A program made the position numbers and the translations under genes. Below, piece after piece: positions 44,601 through 56,618 of a DNA stretch of 64,000 nucleotides (positions are counted from its first letter, which is position 1; each line of letters starts with the position of its first letter). Source of the stretch: Rhyacophila brunnea (Eukaryota > Arthropoda > Insecta > Trichoptera > Rhyacophilidae); contig JAGYXB010000668.1 in the NCBI GenBank assembly GCA_022495005.1, positions 176,923 to 240,922 of the forward strand, given 5' to 3'. Below the pieces are notes generated by a model. That model was given only the letters and a program-made list of their open reading frames with translations. It was not told the origin of the DNA and made no database searches.

Positions 44601-45815
44601 ATTATCGCTAGAAGCACTGTACCCGCCAATGTTGCGAGTCACATATCGTCCTGGGACGTGACAGAAGCACAAGCGCCTAGCGAAGACGTAGACATTGAGG
44701 AACAAGACATCAAGCAAGAACTTAATGAATATATAGAAAGGTTCAATGATGTCGCCTGTCGCAATAGTAAACGTGATATTTTTCAATCGAATATGGTAAA
44801 CACAGAATTACTAGTGGCTGGTATACTACTAGAAAGAAAATCGTTTCATAAACAAAATTTTGTGTGCAGTATCTGTTTTGATTTTTTTTCGTCTTTTGAC
44901 CTAATGTTGCTTCACAAAGCGATACACAAAACCACAATTGCGAAACCGACAGATTCTGGTAAAAAACCATTTAAATGTGATAAATGCAATTACTCATCTA
45001 ACCGATCTAGTCACATGAAAACACACAAAATGACACATTCTTGTGACAAGCCACTTAAATGTGATATATGCAATTACTCATGCAGACATTCAGGTAGCAT
45101 GAAAGCACACAAATATACTCATTCTGGTGGAAAGCCATTTAAATGTGATATATGCAATTACTCGTGCAACCGATCTAGTCACATGAAAACACACACAATG
45201 ACGCATTCCTGTGACAAGCCACTTAAATGTGATATATGCAATTACTCATGCAGACATTCAGGTAGCATGAAAGCACACAAATATACTCATTCTGGTGGAA
45301 AGCCATTTAAATGTGATATATGCAATTACTCGTGCAACCGATCTAGTCACATGAAAACACACAAAATGACACATTCTTGTGACAAGCCACTTAAATGTGA
45401 TATATGCAATTACTCATGCAGACATTCAGGTAGCATGAAAACACACAAAATGACTCATTCTGGTGAAAAGCTATTTAAATGTGATATATGCAATTACTCA
45501 TGCAACCGATCTAGTCACATGAAAAATCACAAAATGACACATTCTTCTGACAAGCCACTTAAATGTGATATATGCAATTACTCATGCAGACATTCATTTA
45601 GCATGAAAACACACAAAATGACTCATTCTGGTGAAAAGCCATTTAAATGTGATATATGCAATTACTCATGCAACCGATCTAGTCACATGAAAACACACAC
45701 AATGACACATTCTTCTGACAAACCACTTAAATGTGATATATGCAATTACTCATGCAGACATTCAGGTAGCATGAAAACACACAACATTACTCATTCTGGT
45801 GAAGAGCCATTTTAA
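44601..45815 (+). CDS. ZNF-3 exon 3: dimeric array of ten C2H2 fingers
   Basis: Acceptor TTTTTTTAG opens IIARSTVPANVASH in phase 0. Acidic EDVDIEEQDIKQELNE (IKQE again) and a solitary finger CSICFDFF...HKAIH follow. From 44,958, ten 28-residue fingers alternate strictly between an N type (NRSSHMK helix) and an R type (RHSGSMK helix), making five 168-bp dimers. Both types share the CDICNYSC core. The linkers are unusual: SCDKPL before R fingers and SGGKPF or SGEKPF before N fingers, rather than uniform TGEKP. The frame ends EEPF-stop at 45,815 within what was once another finger. Joined to 35,530-35,694 and 42,910-43,062 it gives an intact protein of about 510 residues, expected to be a nuclear DNA-binding factor. 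Confidence 0.9.
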   Translation: MIARSTVPANVASHISSWDVTEAQAPSEDVDIEEQDIKQELNEYIERFNDVACRNSKRDIFQSNMVNTELLVAGILLERKSFHKQNFVCSICFDFFSSFDLMLLHKAIHKTTIAKPTDSGKKPFKCDKCNYSSNRSSHMKTHKMTHSCDKPLKCDICNYSCRHSGSMKAHKYTHSGGKPFKCDICNYSCNRSSHMKTHTMTHSCDKPLKCDICNYSCRHSGSMKAHKYTHSGGKPFKCDICNYSCNRSSHMKTHKMTHSCDKPLKCDICNYSCRHSGSMKTHKMTHSGEKLFKCDICNYSCNRSSHMKNHKMTHSSDKPLKCDICNYSCRHSFSMKTHKMTHSGEKPFKCDICNYSCNRSSHMKTHTMTHSSDKPLKCDICNYSCRHSGSMKTHNITHSGEEPF

Positions 45816-47282
45816 TAAGATATATGCAATTACTCATGCGGACATTCAAGTGACATGAAAAAACACAAAATGACCCATTCTGGTAAAAAACCATTTATTT
45901 GTGATATATGCAATTATTCATGCACGACGTTTGGTAGTATGAAAAGACACAAAATGACTCATTCTGGTGACAAGCCATTTCAATGTGATATATACAATTA
46001 CTCATGCAGACAGTCTAGTAGCATGAAAACACATAAAATTACTCATTCTGGTGAAAAGCTATTTAAATGTGATAAGTTTAGTAACGAATCCACAACATTT
46101 GGTAGCATGAAATTGCATAAACGGACCCATTCTAATGAAAAGCCAATTAGATGTGATATATGCAATACTCATGCAGACATACAGGTAGCATGAAAACACA
46201 CAAAATTACTCATTCTGGTGAAGAGCCATTTAAATAAGATATATGCAATTACTCATGCGGACATTCAAGTGACATGAAAAAAACACAAAATGACCCATTG
46301 TGGTAAAAAAACCATTTATATGTGATATATGCAATTATTCATGCACGACATTTGGTAGTATGAAAAGACAAAAATGACTCATTCTGGTGACAAGCCATTT
46401 CAATGTGATATATACAATTACTCATGCAGACAGTCTAGTAGCATGAAAACACATAAAATGACTCATTCTGGTGAAAAGCTATTTCAATGTGATAAGTTTA
46501 GTTATGTATCCACAACGTTTTGTAGCATGAAATTGCATAAACGGACCCATTTAAATGTGATATATGCAATACTCATGCAGAAATACAGGTAGCATGAAAA
46601 CACACAAAATGACTGATTCTGGTGAAGAGCCATTTAAATAAGATATATGCAATTACTCATGCGGACATTCAAGTGACACGAAAAAACACAAAATGACCCA
46701 TTGTGGTAAAAAAACATTTATATGTGATATATGTAATTATTCATGCACGACGTTTGGTAGTATGAAAAGACACAAAATGACTCATTCTGGTGACAAGCCA
46801 TTTCAATGTGATATATACAATTACTCATGCAGACAGTCTAGTAGCATGAAAACACATAAAATGATTCATTCTGGTGAAAAGCTATTTAAATGTGATAAGT
46901 TTAGTTATGTGTCCACAACGTTTGGTAGCATGAAATTGCATAAACGGACCCATTCTAATGAAAAGCCATTTAAATGTGTAATATGCAATACTCATGCAGA
47001 CATACAGGTTACATGAAAACACACAAAATAAATAATTCTGGTGACAAGCCATTTAAATGTGATAAGTGTAGTTACGCATCCACAACGCCTAGTGTCATGA
47101 AATCGCACGAAATGACTAATTCTGGTGAAAAGCCATTTCAATGTGATATATGGAATTACTCATGCAGACATACAGGTAACATGAAACACACAAAATGACT
47201 CGCTCTGGTGACAAGCCATTTAAATGTGATAAGTGTAGTTACGCATCCACAACGTTTGGTAGCATGAAATTGTATAAACGGA
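45816..47282 (+). pseudogene. Decayed tail of the ZNF-3 finger array, three tandem units of about 410 bp
   Basis: The unit starting GATATATGCAATTACTCATG, then CGGACATTCAAGTGAC occurs at 45,819, 46,238 and 46,642 (spacings 419 and 404). Each unit carries the same lesions. TAA replaces the first Cys codon after PFK. CDIY replaces CDIC in one finger and CDKF in the next, and one base is lost in TGCAATACTCATGCAGAC. So the finger array decayed first and was then amplified. Reading frames between lesions still show KTHKMTHSGEK-type repeats. It ends where a LINE has inserted (47,283). Confidence 0.9.
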
Positions 47283-47720
47283 CCCTATTTTAAGAATTTA
47301 TAAAATAGCGTCCACCTAAACTCACCCTTATGCAAGTGGAATACATCAACACTCGAAGCAATTTGGTCGAACATAGTTATCGCCCTCACAATTGACATTA
47401 CCAGATTTTTGATTCTGCACCTCGGGAGAATAAGCAACTGACGCTATCTATTTAAAATATAGTTATCAGAGACACAAGTCAACACTGCTCAGAATGGCAG
47501 TGTTCTCATATATGCCTCGTATAAGTCGAAATAAATACGTAACTAAATAAAGATCTCTTCTAAATTGCAGACTGCAGAATGTAAGCATACCTAAGAGCAA
47601 ATCAGTTGGATAAAGCCACGGATAATATCCATACAACCTCAAGTAAATGAGTCTCGAGAATTTTCTTTGAACCCTCTTGACCATACGGTCATAGGTCCTT
47701 CAACTGATGCGGTGCCCACA
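47283..47720 (-). mobile_element. Jockey/CR1-like LINE 3' end (copy C)
   Basis: The minus strand reads QRKFSRLIYLRLYGYYPWLY, then LLLGMLTFCSLQFRRDLYL, then with stops SDNYILNR and LPRCRIKN. The 3' UTR word GGACGCTATTTTATAAATTC ends at the boundary with zinc-finger sequence (KLYKRT). The same element type lies at 9,000 and 10,930. The 5' part is truncated. Confidence 0.85.
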
Positions 47721-48626
47721 TTAACGTTTCAACGTAATCAATAACACGATAAAACTGGAAAGGAAATATGAAGAGAGAAAGAATGGACAACACCATGATA
47801 AGTCCGTAGGTGTTGATAGCCCTCAAATGGTATCATCCGCTAAGGATCTAACTCCAATAGAATCCTAAAGACCCCGTGACCACTATCGGGTCAACTCAGA
47901 AATATAACGAATGCTGATCGAATAATTATATTTTTGATATATCTAATTAGATTGCCAGCAGTGAACCGCTGTGGCTATCTTTAGACGTGTGCATTTCGCT
48001 TTCAAAGCAAGTTTGCATCACCGAGTTTGTTTGGAAACAAGACATAATTCGCCCGTAGTCGAACCCGATAAAATCGCAGACTCTCGGGTAGCGCTCGTCA
48101 AATCTTTACTACGTTATTGTCTAATGTAAACCAATGTAATCTATATAAACGCAATAAATAATATCTCGTCGTCTCAACCAAATGTTTTTACTTTAACCAG
48201 CCGAAGACCAAAAACACCAGACGCTACCATTTCGTTATTAATACCACACCAATCGAGAGAGGGCACCAAATGCTCTTTTCCCGCCACGGGGTGATAAAAT
48301 TTGAACAAAATAATTAGAAAATAGAGTTAGTTCCTAGACAATTTTAGGTAGATAGGTACGTAAAAAGGCAAAGCATAATACCTATAACCCATATGAGATG
48401 GTTTATTTATAAAATTGAAACACTTCATGTTTTAGTATTTTTTTAGTCAGAGTTCATGGAGATTAACCGATAATAACAGAGAATACGAAAATAGAATAAC
48501 AAGATAAGATGACTCGCTCGACCAAACAACCAGATGAACTTGCCATAGAATTCGATTCAGGAAGGTGCCGCATTTGACGACTAGATAACCACACTTATCA
48601 CTAGAATCTCGATACTGTAAGGTGTG
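47721..48626. other. Possible LTR-like block, no gene
   Basis: At 48,138-48,170 a TATA-like TCTATATAAACGC is closely followed by AATAAATAAT, and the surrounding 300 bp are GC-richer. A retroelement LTR (promoter plus poly(A) signal) would look like this, but no pair or internal coding was found. Confidence 0.3.
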
Positions 48627-48866
48627 ATATATTAATATTTTGTAGTTGTGATCCTTATCGTCAAAACTACAAAATAAAAAGAAAAATCGACAGGTAGGAT
48701 GGAAAATAAAGTAGAGTTAAAGAGAGACATGAGACATAAAAGAGCCGTGGGTTACGTGCATCCTTTTCAAGCTGAACAATAATTACTTCCGTAACCTCGC
48801 AACTGACAACTGTAGTAATTAAATTAGAATACAAAAAGGAATTGCACGGCTGAAGGCACGTGCAAT
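48627..48866. repeat. 240-bp direct repeat, copy 1
   Basis: It is about 95 percent identical by eye to 49,984-50,224. It ends with a perfect 10-bp stem GAATTGCACG...CGTGCAATTC (48,839-48,868) and begins with an imperfect hairpin (TTTTGTAGTTGTGA...). Confidence 0.9.
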
Positions 48867-49983
48867 TCAAAATTTTAGAATGGTTCAGTAACAAGAAAAA
48901 TTCAAAAAAGTTAAATTGAACAGAATTAAATTTAGTGAAAACTGGCATAAATTAAAAGGAAAATTGATTATCACTTTATAACTGAGGAATCGAGAGATCA
49001 GAAAGTTAAATAAATTTTAACGTTGACATTTGAAAAAAAAGAATCAGGAAAATATTGTTTTAATTAAGTAAATCTATTTCATTAATAATAATTTACTATA
49101 CGCGATGAGTCCTTTAAATTAAATAATTTTACTTTTCTAATAAACAAAAATCTGCGGAAGTTGATTTAAATTTAGTTTAAAAATATCAACTCTAGCGGCG
49201 ATAATACGAAGCCAGAAACAAAGGACGGTTTGAAACCATGGTCAATCGCAAGAAAGAAACATTTGACAAGCTGTAAAAACTGAATTTAATGCAAATGAAT
49301 TGATTAAGAAATAAGATATTAGGTTATAAAGATAAAGAAACGTTGACCTGTTTTAGGAATTCCAAGTATGTAATAACTAGGAAATGTGTTAATTCCATTG
49401 GTATTAATTTTCTTTCCATCCATTTATTATCATTGATCGATATTATACCAAGTTCCGTCATCGATAATAGGTAACCAAAAATTTCTGAAATCTCAAAAAA
49501 AGTAAATTATAATATGTGCAAACAATAAGAAAGAATTTGGGCACAAACTGAAAATGGTAGTACTAAAGAAATGTCACCACATATTATACATCGAAACATG
49601 AAATATAATATTAAATTTAGCGTGGGTAGGAAGCTACAAATGTCACAATGCAATGAATGATCAGGCAGAAAAAAACTATAAGAAACAAATGAAACTGAAC
49701 CAAACTTTTGAATTTAAATAAAACAAAACACGATAAATAAACGTACTATAATAAATGATTCACCAAACTTTCAATGTTAATCTGACAGCAAAATTAAAAA
49801 TAAAAATGTCGACCGACCAAACTGACGTTTCGATTTACAAAATGAATCACGAAAGAAGTGTTGCCAGTATGCGAAACTACGGAACAAAATGCTTGAAAAG
49901 GATAATCGCTTTTTTCTACAACCGAAGTATGAAATATTGTAACAAAACGAAGTTGAGAAAAAACAATTCGGAAGCGCGCCAAT
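48867..49983. other. Purine-rich spacer between the 240-bp repeats
   Basis: A-rich on the plus strand over more than 1 kb, as seen in some retroelement interiors. The only notable open frame (49,755-49,985, a basic peptide rich in K/R/N) has no recognisable domain. Confidence 0.4.
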
Positions 49984-50224
49984 GATATATTAATATTTTG
50001 TAGTTGTGATCCTTATCGTCACAACTACAAAATAAAAGAGAAGGTCGACAGGTAGGATGGAAAATAAAGTAGAGTTAAAGAGAGACATGAGACATAAAAG
50101 AGCCGTGGGTTACGTGCATCCTTTTCAAGCTGAACAATAATTACTTCCGTAACCTCGCAACTGACAACTGTAAAAATTAAATTAGAATACAAAAAGGAAT
50201 TGCACGGCTGAAGGCACGTGCAAT
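49984..50224. repeat. 240-bp direct repeat, copy 2, with hairpins at both ends
   Basis: The 5' hairpin is perfect: ATTTTGTAGTTGTGA (49,995-50,009), 9-nt loop, then its complement (50,019-50,033). The 3' hairpin is ATTGCACG, 10-nt loop, CGTGCAAT (50,199-50,224). Sequence beyond the ends is unrelated to that flanking copy 1. Confidence 0.9.
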
Positions 50225-52072
50225 CTATGATTAAAGATGTACTTATTAAAGTCCTGGACGCCACACGGTCTTGATACCGTGAAAGGATTATAATTATATA
50301 ACAGTGTAGAATAAAGGGGAAATAATAAATGAAAGAGCAATTTATGTACTTGACCGAAACTATATTATAGCAAAAACAAGAATATTACATTAAATGGTTA
50401 TTAAGGAAATACTATAATAACGGCAAGCAGCTAAGTTTTAAAAGAAACATTGGAAGATAAGTGAATCAAATAATAATAGTTTTAAAATACCAAACTTGGA
50501 ACGAACAGAGGCTTGTAGCACTGCGGCTGCAATCGTGCTCTTTAAGTAACGTCCATTATAATGTTGGGTAAAACCAAAGCAGAGCACGACTATCCTGGAT
50601 GACAGACAGAATCAAAAAAGCCTGGTTGCTGCGTTCGCACCTTGCGACCTCCGTTGCGGCCGGAAATTTCAACAGCGACATCTGTTATTAATCGCGTTGC
50701 TCCATCGACGTTACCATAGATCATCGTCGGGGTTGCCAGAGGTATGAAATGTTGGTTATGTTCATTTTGAACATAACAGGTGCTTAGTTTCAAAATAGAG
50801 GACCGGTATGATCAAAAAGGTCAGAGCTAATCAGGCACCATTAACGAAGGGTGCAAGACTAATAAATGCCCTCCTTAAAGACAAAGGCATTTTTATTGAT
50901 GATTTTTTAAACTTAAAACTTTTAATTTTTAAACTTGTTATGTCCACAATGTTTTGTTTTCTAAAAAAAATAAAATAATTAAAATACTATTCATGTAATA
51001 ATTTAATTATGTATTATTATATAAGTAACACATTGGGTTCCAATTCGTTTTTATTTTCGAGTTCCTGCACAAAAAGAGTAAATAACGTCAGGTTAATACA
51101 TTTTTTTCGAGAAACCATATTATTTACTATGCAGTGTTAATTTCAGAATGAAATAATATAACCTGAAAAAATCTTGGTTTAATCTGAAATTCCGAACGAA
51201 TGAACAATCATGCCTCATCCAATTTCTCTTCTAAATAAATTTAAAAAACAAAATGTAATTTAGATGATATATATAAAAAAATACTATTTTTAAAAAAATC
51301 GACCCACTTACGTTTTTGTCTTGCCAATAAATAAATTTCAATTGCCTTTGCAGTTTGTTATTTACCTAATACAAAAACGTATCACCAAATTGGCAGGTTT
51401 TAATGAGTGAAGAAAAGAAGTTTTTTTCAAGATCACTAAAACTAGGTAGTATGGAAAATAAAGTTTTTTTATGCATTGGAATGAATTTTTTCCCTTTCAT
51501 ACTGAAAAGTTTGTAGAGATTCATCATACCTGATATTCTTATTTATAAAAAAATGGGATATCATATTCTATACTCGAAGGATATCATCCTATGTTTTCGA
51601 GTTAATTTTTTCGTTTAAATTATGAGATAAGAAATACCTACATTTTAAACAACTACCTTACATTGATAGGTCTGTTCATGAATGTGCCAATTGGTGGGTT
51701 TTTAAAGTATTCGAAATTGTCAACATCTAAATCAGTGGTGCACAACATATTAAATTTGTAAGAAGCGCCGATGTATCATGGGCCGCAGTGTGTAACAGTG
51801 TTGAAAAATAATGATAAGTACATTATATTAGAAAAGGCATACGTTTTATTATTTTGAGTTTACCAGTTACCTACTCTGCATTACGTACATAAATGTATTT
51901 GAATGACAGAAATAAATATACAGGAAAGATGATTTTTGTAGTATTCAATGAAAAAATTGGTGATGTAGTACTTGTTATTTTAGGCCGCAACAAATCCCAT
52001 TTTGGTGGCGGTTTGTGCATTACGAATCTAAATAAATCAACATCATATTGTTTACTCATTTTTCACCGATTT
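50225..52072. other. Intergenic; a GC-richer patch at 50,580-50,780
   Basis: The patch reads open on both strands (for example DRIKKAWLLRSHLATSVAAG on plus) but matches nothing I know. The rest is AT-rich. A CAGTGGTGCACAAC word at about 51,735 resembles a hAT end without a partner. Confidence 0.35.
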
Positions 52073-52650
52073 TTAAACAGTGTGTGTCATTTTATGGATT
52101 TTTAAAATATACGGTGTAGTGCATTTATATGTACAAGTATCACATTGATATGGTTTTTCTCCAGTGTGTGTCAATCGATGCTTTTTTAAATACCCGGCAT
52201 AAGAGCATTTAAATGAGCAAATATCGCATTTATACGGCTTTTCACCAGTATGTACCATTTTATGAATTTTAAGATGACTGAGACGCGAAAATTTTAATGG
52301 GCAAACGTCGCAATGATATGGTTTTTCACCAGTATGTATCATTTGATGTGTCTTAAGTTGACTGCTTTGCGCACATTTCAAATTACACACATCGCATTGA
52401 TATGATTTTACACCAGTATGAGTAACTTTATCCCTTTTAAGATTAGTAACCGACGAGAAATTTATAAAGCAAACATCGCATCCATATGGTTTTTCACCAG
52501 TATGTGTTCTTTTATGTGTTTGGAGGTGAACACGCTGCGAGAATTTAAGTGAGCAAAAGTCGCATTGAAATGGTCTTTCAGCAGTATGCGTCCTTTTATG
52601 TCTTTCAAAATGACAGGAATACTTGAATTTTTTTGAGCAAACACTAATAA
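52073..52650 (-). pseudogene. ZNF-4: C2H2 finger exon, truncated at its 5' side
   Basis: An open minus-strand frame gives seven fingers. A partial first (VCSKKFKYSCHFERHKRTH) is followed by CDFC, CDVC, CDVC, CDVC, CDIC and CDTC fingers joined by HTGEKPY linkers, ending HKMTHTV at 52,073. Finger 3 has lost its first His (NLKRDKVTH). Upstream of finger 1 the frame meets a stop within a few codons (DY-stop), and no acidic leader, acceptor or upstream exon is visible to about 54 kb. It is best seen as a 5'-truncated relic. The remaining array is otherwise clean, so a later start (Met at 52,390) cannot be excluded. Confidence 0.8.
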
Positions 52651-52659
52651 TTATTCAAT

Positions 52660-53045
52660 AGTCTTTCTCAAAAATCTCTTTATCTAATTTCTCTGTATTT
52701 TATGTTCTTCTTGCTTTATATATTGTTAGGCCTAATTATATTATAATTTATATGGAAACTTTGCTGGTTGCAATATCTTTTTTCTAGTCTATTTTATACA
52801 TATTTGTAATCTATATTCTTAAATGTTTGTTTTCCCTAATAAAAAAATAGAAATATAATAAAAATAAAATATATTAAGTAGGTACGTCATTTCCATCCTA
52901 GAGCCGGGGTGCAAAGTTATGAAGCGTATACTCTACACCAATGACATTATTAATGAACGACGCACTCAATACAGTAGCTAGCAAATAAATTCGCGCATTC
53001 GCATGTATAGGTAGGCGTCATGCAATTTCCATTATGCGATATCAC
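52660..53045. other. Intergenic, nothing recognised
   Basis: AT-rich, no feature. Confidence 0.5.
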
Positions 53046-53242
53046 GCATCGGGAATTTATAGCAATATGAAATTTATTGTAATGGCGTTAGAGCAGTGTT
53101 TCTAATGTCAATGTTCATTTGAGCGAACCCGTTCGAACCGAACCATTCGGCAGACCCAACAAAAAGCATCAGGAATTTATAGCAATATCACCTTTATTGT
53201 AATGGCGTTAGAACAGATTATGCCATTCGGCAGACCCGACAA
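53046..53242. repeat. Imperfect tandem duplication of about 120 bp, unequal lengths
   Basis: GGGAATTTATAGCAATATGA, then TTTATTGTAATGGCGTTAGA at about 53,050-53,096 recurs at about 53,171-53,217. CATTCGGCAGACCCAACAA (53,143) recurs as CATTCGGCAGACCCGACAA (53,224). The second unit lacks the middle segment of the first. Confidence 0.75.
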
Positions 53243-54409
53243 TAAAGTGAGTGTCATTTTCTTTTCCACATGATTCGTCCATATTGAATGTCATTGCTCT
53301 ACACCTACATTAACACTATATGAACCGAAAAGTCATTTTTAAACTTAGTTTCCTTATATATTATTATTATCCAATATATAATCAAAATATATTATCGACC
53401 AAGGGTACTTAATGGAATTTAAATTTAAATTAATAAATATAAATTTACCAAATAAACAGGAATTAACTGTATTAGATTACAGTGTGTATTCACCATTGGT
53501 GGTGTTTGAAAATGCAGAAAGGCAATACTCAGATCGCAAAAAATTACTCAAAAAGAATACGTTAAAGTGCCCACCACCACCCGTCATATATGCACAACCG
53601 TGGATATGCACGGCCGCTTTCTATGACGCTTTAAACGTGTCTGAAAGAAGTGACTTTAAGTGCTCATTCCGTCCCAAGACGGAGCCGCACAGGACTGATG
53701 CAGCAACCATGCAACTCAAAAAGAATAGTAAAAACCTTAAATCAATCAGAATAATATACTTAATCAAATATTTGCTCATGTTAACTCTTATTCGAAAAAT
53801 TTGTCTGGTTGTTTCCGCAGTTTCTTGTATAAGTTATAAAATTCTTCTGTTAAAGAGCTTTCCATATTGATTTCATTGTTCCCATATTTTTCTGCAAAGT
53901 TTTGCTATTTCAAATAGGAGTTTTCCAGCAAAAACTTTTGTGCGTTTATGGTTTCCTATCCCTGATTTGACGCTGAACACGACCGGATGCGCGCGGGCTA
54001 CCACGGACACTCTACCCGTGCCCGTCCCCGCGCCTATTCCGCGTCGTACACGCCCCATGACTACGGCCAAGTGCTAATTGCTGTTGATAAAAGACACTTT
54101 TTGTTCTCATTTAAGAACCGACATAAATAGTGCACACAAAGGCTTATGTCAGTCAAACGTATTTCTTTTCAATAAACAACTATAATGACGCCCCTTATTT
54201 GCATAATGTCGTATGTGACTTAAGTACGCACACGTATAAACTGTTAAAATTCATTGAAATTGGATCATTTAAAAATATTCTGCAGAATGACAAAACCACA
54301 AACTTACTTTGTTGCCATGCCAGCATGTGACGTGAGCATTTCATCGCAGCATTATTTTGCTACAAATAATAATGTTATGACAAAATTACTTTCTGATAGA
54401 ATTGGTAGA

Positions 54410-54650
54410 TTGAGGTAAAAAAATCCCTTGACTTTGGTTTAAAATAAAATTTCAAGAATTTGAATTTGAGATTGAATTTCTCGGTAAACATTTTTGGTCG
54501 GAAGAGGTACTTAAAAAAAGGGTCTCGGAGTTTCTCAAATTCTCCGTTATTTATTTCTGAGAAAAAAAAACTTGTACATTTTCAAGAGATAACGCGTACC
54601 ATATTTTTTCTCCAAATACTATAATTTTTGAAGTTCTGTACTTTAATTCC
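54410..54650 (-). repeat. Diverged inverted copy of the 152-774 MITE interior
   Basis: In reverse complement, AACGGAGAATTTGAGAAACTC, TCTTCCGACCAAAAATG and CCAAAGTCAAGGGATTTTTT follow in the same order as at 300-440. The terminal arms are not preserved here. It ends about 90 bp before the ZNF-5 start. Confidence 0.8.
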
Positions 54651-54737
54651 ACAATTTCAACAAAAGATAATTATTTTTGTCTATGGCAAAATGCAACGTC
54701 ACGTCACGCCTGTTGCGTTCTGTGTGCCACAATAAAC

Positions 54738-54905
54738 ATGACCAATTGCATGCATAAAATTGATATTAAACCCCAACGAGAAGACTCCGAACCTGGTGCA
54801 GAAGGGAAGCAATGGTTTGAGGTATCTGTGAATCATGATCCAAACAGAAAACTGCTTACCTACATAAAGCAAGAAAACACAGACGAGGCCGGATACACTT
54901 TTGAG
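54738..54905 (+). CDS. ZNF-5 exon 1 (start codon exon)
   Basis: ATG at 54,738 gives MTNCMHKIDIKPQREDSEPG, then KQWFEVSVNHD, then YIKQENTDEAGYTFE, with donor GAG/GTTAGT in phase 0. A second ATG four codons in (MHKIDIKP) aligns better with relatives and may be the real start. The WFEV and IKQEN motifs and donor context match exon 1 of ZNF-2 and ZNF-3. The next in-phase exon visible on this strand is 63,790-63,945. The finger exon would lie beyond the window. Confidence 0.8.
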
Positions 54906-56568
54906 GTTAGTTTTTCATAACGGGATTGTTACACGGCGTAGTTTTGTTTGTTTTAAGATGTGTAAATAACAGTGTATGTATTTGTGTAATAAAAACCGCG
55001 TGCGTCACAGTTCCACCGGCCTACATCACCCGTATAACCCCAGTTAATTTTGCTGCTAACACTCTCCCTCCAGCTCGAATTCGTAACTATCGACTCGTGT
55101 GGTCGACAACCGTGTGGGATGACAAGTTAGTATCGCCCGTTTCATGCCGTATACGATAATACCTATTTTTGAAGCCACTCGCTACGGACTATTTTAATTC
55201 GCGAGTGACCAGTTGGCAACATCGCCAAAACCGAGAAAATCGGTGTCTATGGTACGAGATGAAACGTCAAAAATGAAATGTCAAACGAAATCATTATTTT
55301 TGTTGGTTATGTTTGTGTATAATTACAATATTCGATTGATTTAGTATAATATGATATAGATATATGTACGTAGAATATAACCTTACATAAATGCGAAACC
55401 ATATAATATTATTACACTGTAAAACAAGATTTAACAAAATAAACACAGTGTCTTCAATAGCATTTATTTTTATGTAGGTATTTATTCATTACAAACCATT
55501 ATAAAACATTAACATAATTAATTGAACTCAAGATAACAGAGTATTAAGTAACATTGTGAATAGGTAATATAATAATTCGGCATCTTTATTGTTTATAAAT
55601 TGGTAATTGCCGTGTTCTTTCCGTCAGCGAACTCATTCATTTTGACGTTTTGATTTTCAAGGTCACTGTCACATACGAAACGAAATATCAAAATAAACAT
55701 GGAAATCGGGAAATAGGTACATGAATTCACGTCCTTCGTCGTGCAAAAGTAGCAAAAGAATGGAGAGGTTTCAATTAAGTGATCTTAATTGAAATGAGGT
55801 AGGTAAGGTTATGTCCGTCTCAACATTATACCTACCTACCTACGACTTTTTAATTCTCCATGGATATAATATTATAAACGTAATAATGTGTCAAAATATA
55901 ACATACATCTTCTATGTCTTTGATTAATTTTAATCTATACAACCATATTCATTTTTTCGCATTGTAAACTCTTCACGCTTGTAGGTAGGTAGTAACATTA
56001 AACTTACGATAATAAACCTATATGGCGTGAGAATTTGTATAATATATCTCACAAGCTCTTTGTTTAACCGAAAATTACGTATAAATAGTGCATCACTGAG
56101 TGAAAAAGCATTTTGACATAAGTTAACATAATTATTTGATCTGTTTCGCGGATGATTACGTGATCCTAAAAGTGCAGCAAAAGTAGCTATTTATGGGATT
56201 GACATATTTTACAATAATTGGGTGAACGATACAAATCTATAGCAATGCTTTGGCGAAATATAAAATAATAATATGTAGGTAATTATTCTCGCGAGCCCAA
56301 TAATAAAATACTATCTTTTCGCAGCCTAACCTTTCACTTTTATTTGACAGTTCAAAACTAAACTGCGTTATCGGCGCGAGACATCAGTGCGCATGCTCAC
56401 ATACTCAACTCGTATGGGGACTATGGTCACGAGTGCCCTTTGGTATGGGCAATAATGTCGACACGGATTATGACTAATTCAGGTAGTGATAAGTTTCGAC
56501 ATGCCATATTTCGATAACCTACGTCACTTTCGCGAATAACTACGATGTTTCACACGACTCGCAAGCTC
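54906..56568. other. ZNF-5 intron 1, left part
   Basis: No gene. A short perfect hairpin TTTCAATTAAG/CTTAATTGAAA (55,769-55,793) is present. A moderately GC-rich patch near 55,000-55,150 is unassigned. Confidence 0.45.
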
Positions 56569-56618
56569 TAAGCCCTCTTTCAGACGGGATTCCGGTGTCG
56601 AGCCACCGGCGTGGCTCG

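Noticed and set aside
45816..47282. CRISPR-like or satellite array
   Set aside because: The repeats are tandem zinc-finger coding units with shared lesions; no spacer structure, and the context is eukaryotic.
48627..50224. Direct 240-bp repeats as LTRs of a small retroelement
   Set aside because: The repeats share sequence beyond any TG...CA boundary, no primer site or polypurine tract is positioned correctly, and no duplication flanks the pair.
51735..51760. hAT terminus CAGTGGTGCACAAC
   Set aside because: No mirrored partner or 8-bp duplication could be found nearby.
53412..53870. 152-codon open frame on the plus strand
   Set aside because: No domain, no start or splice context, low-complexity Leu/Lys composition at the end; no relation to the ZNF exons.
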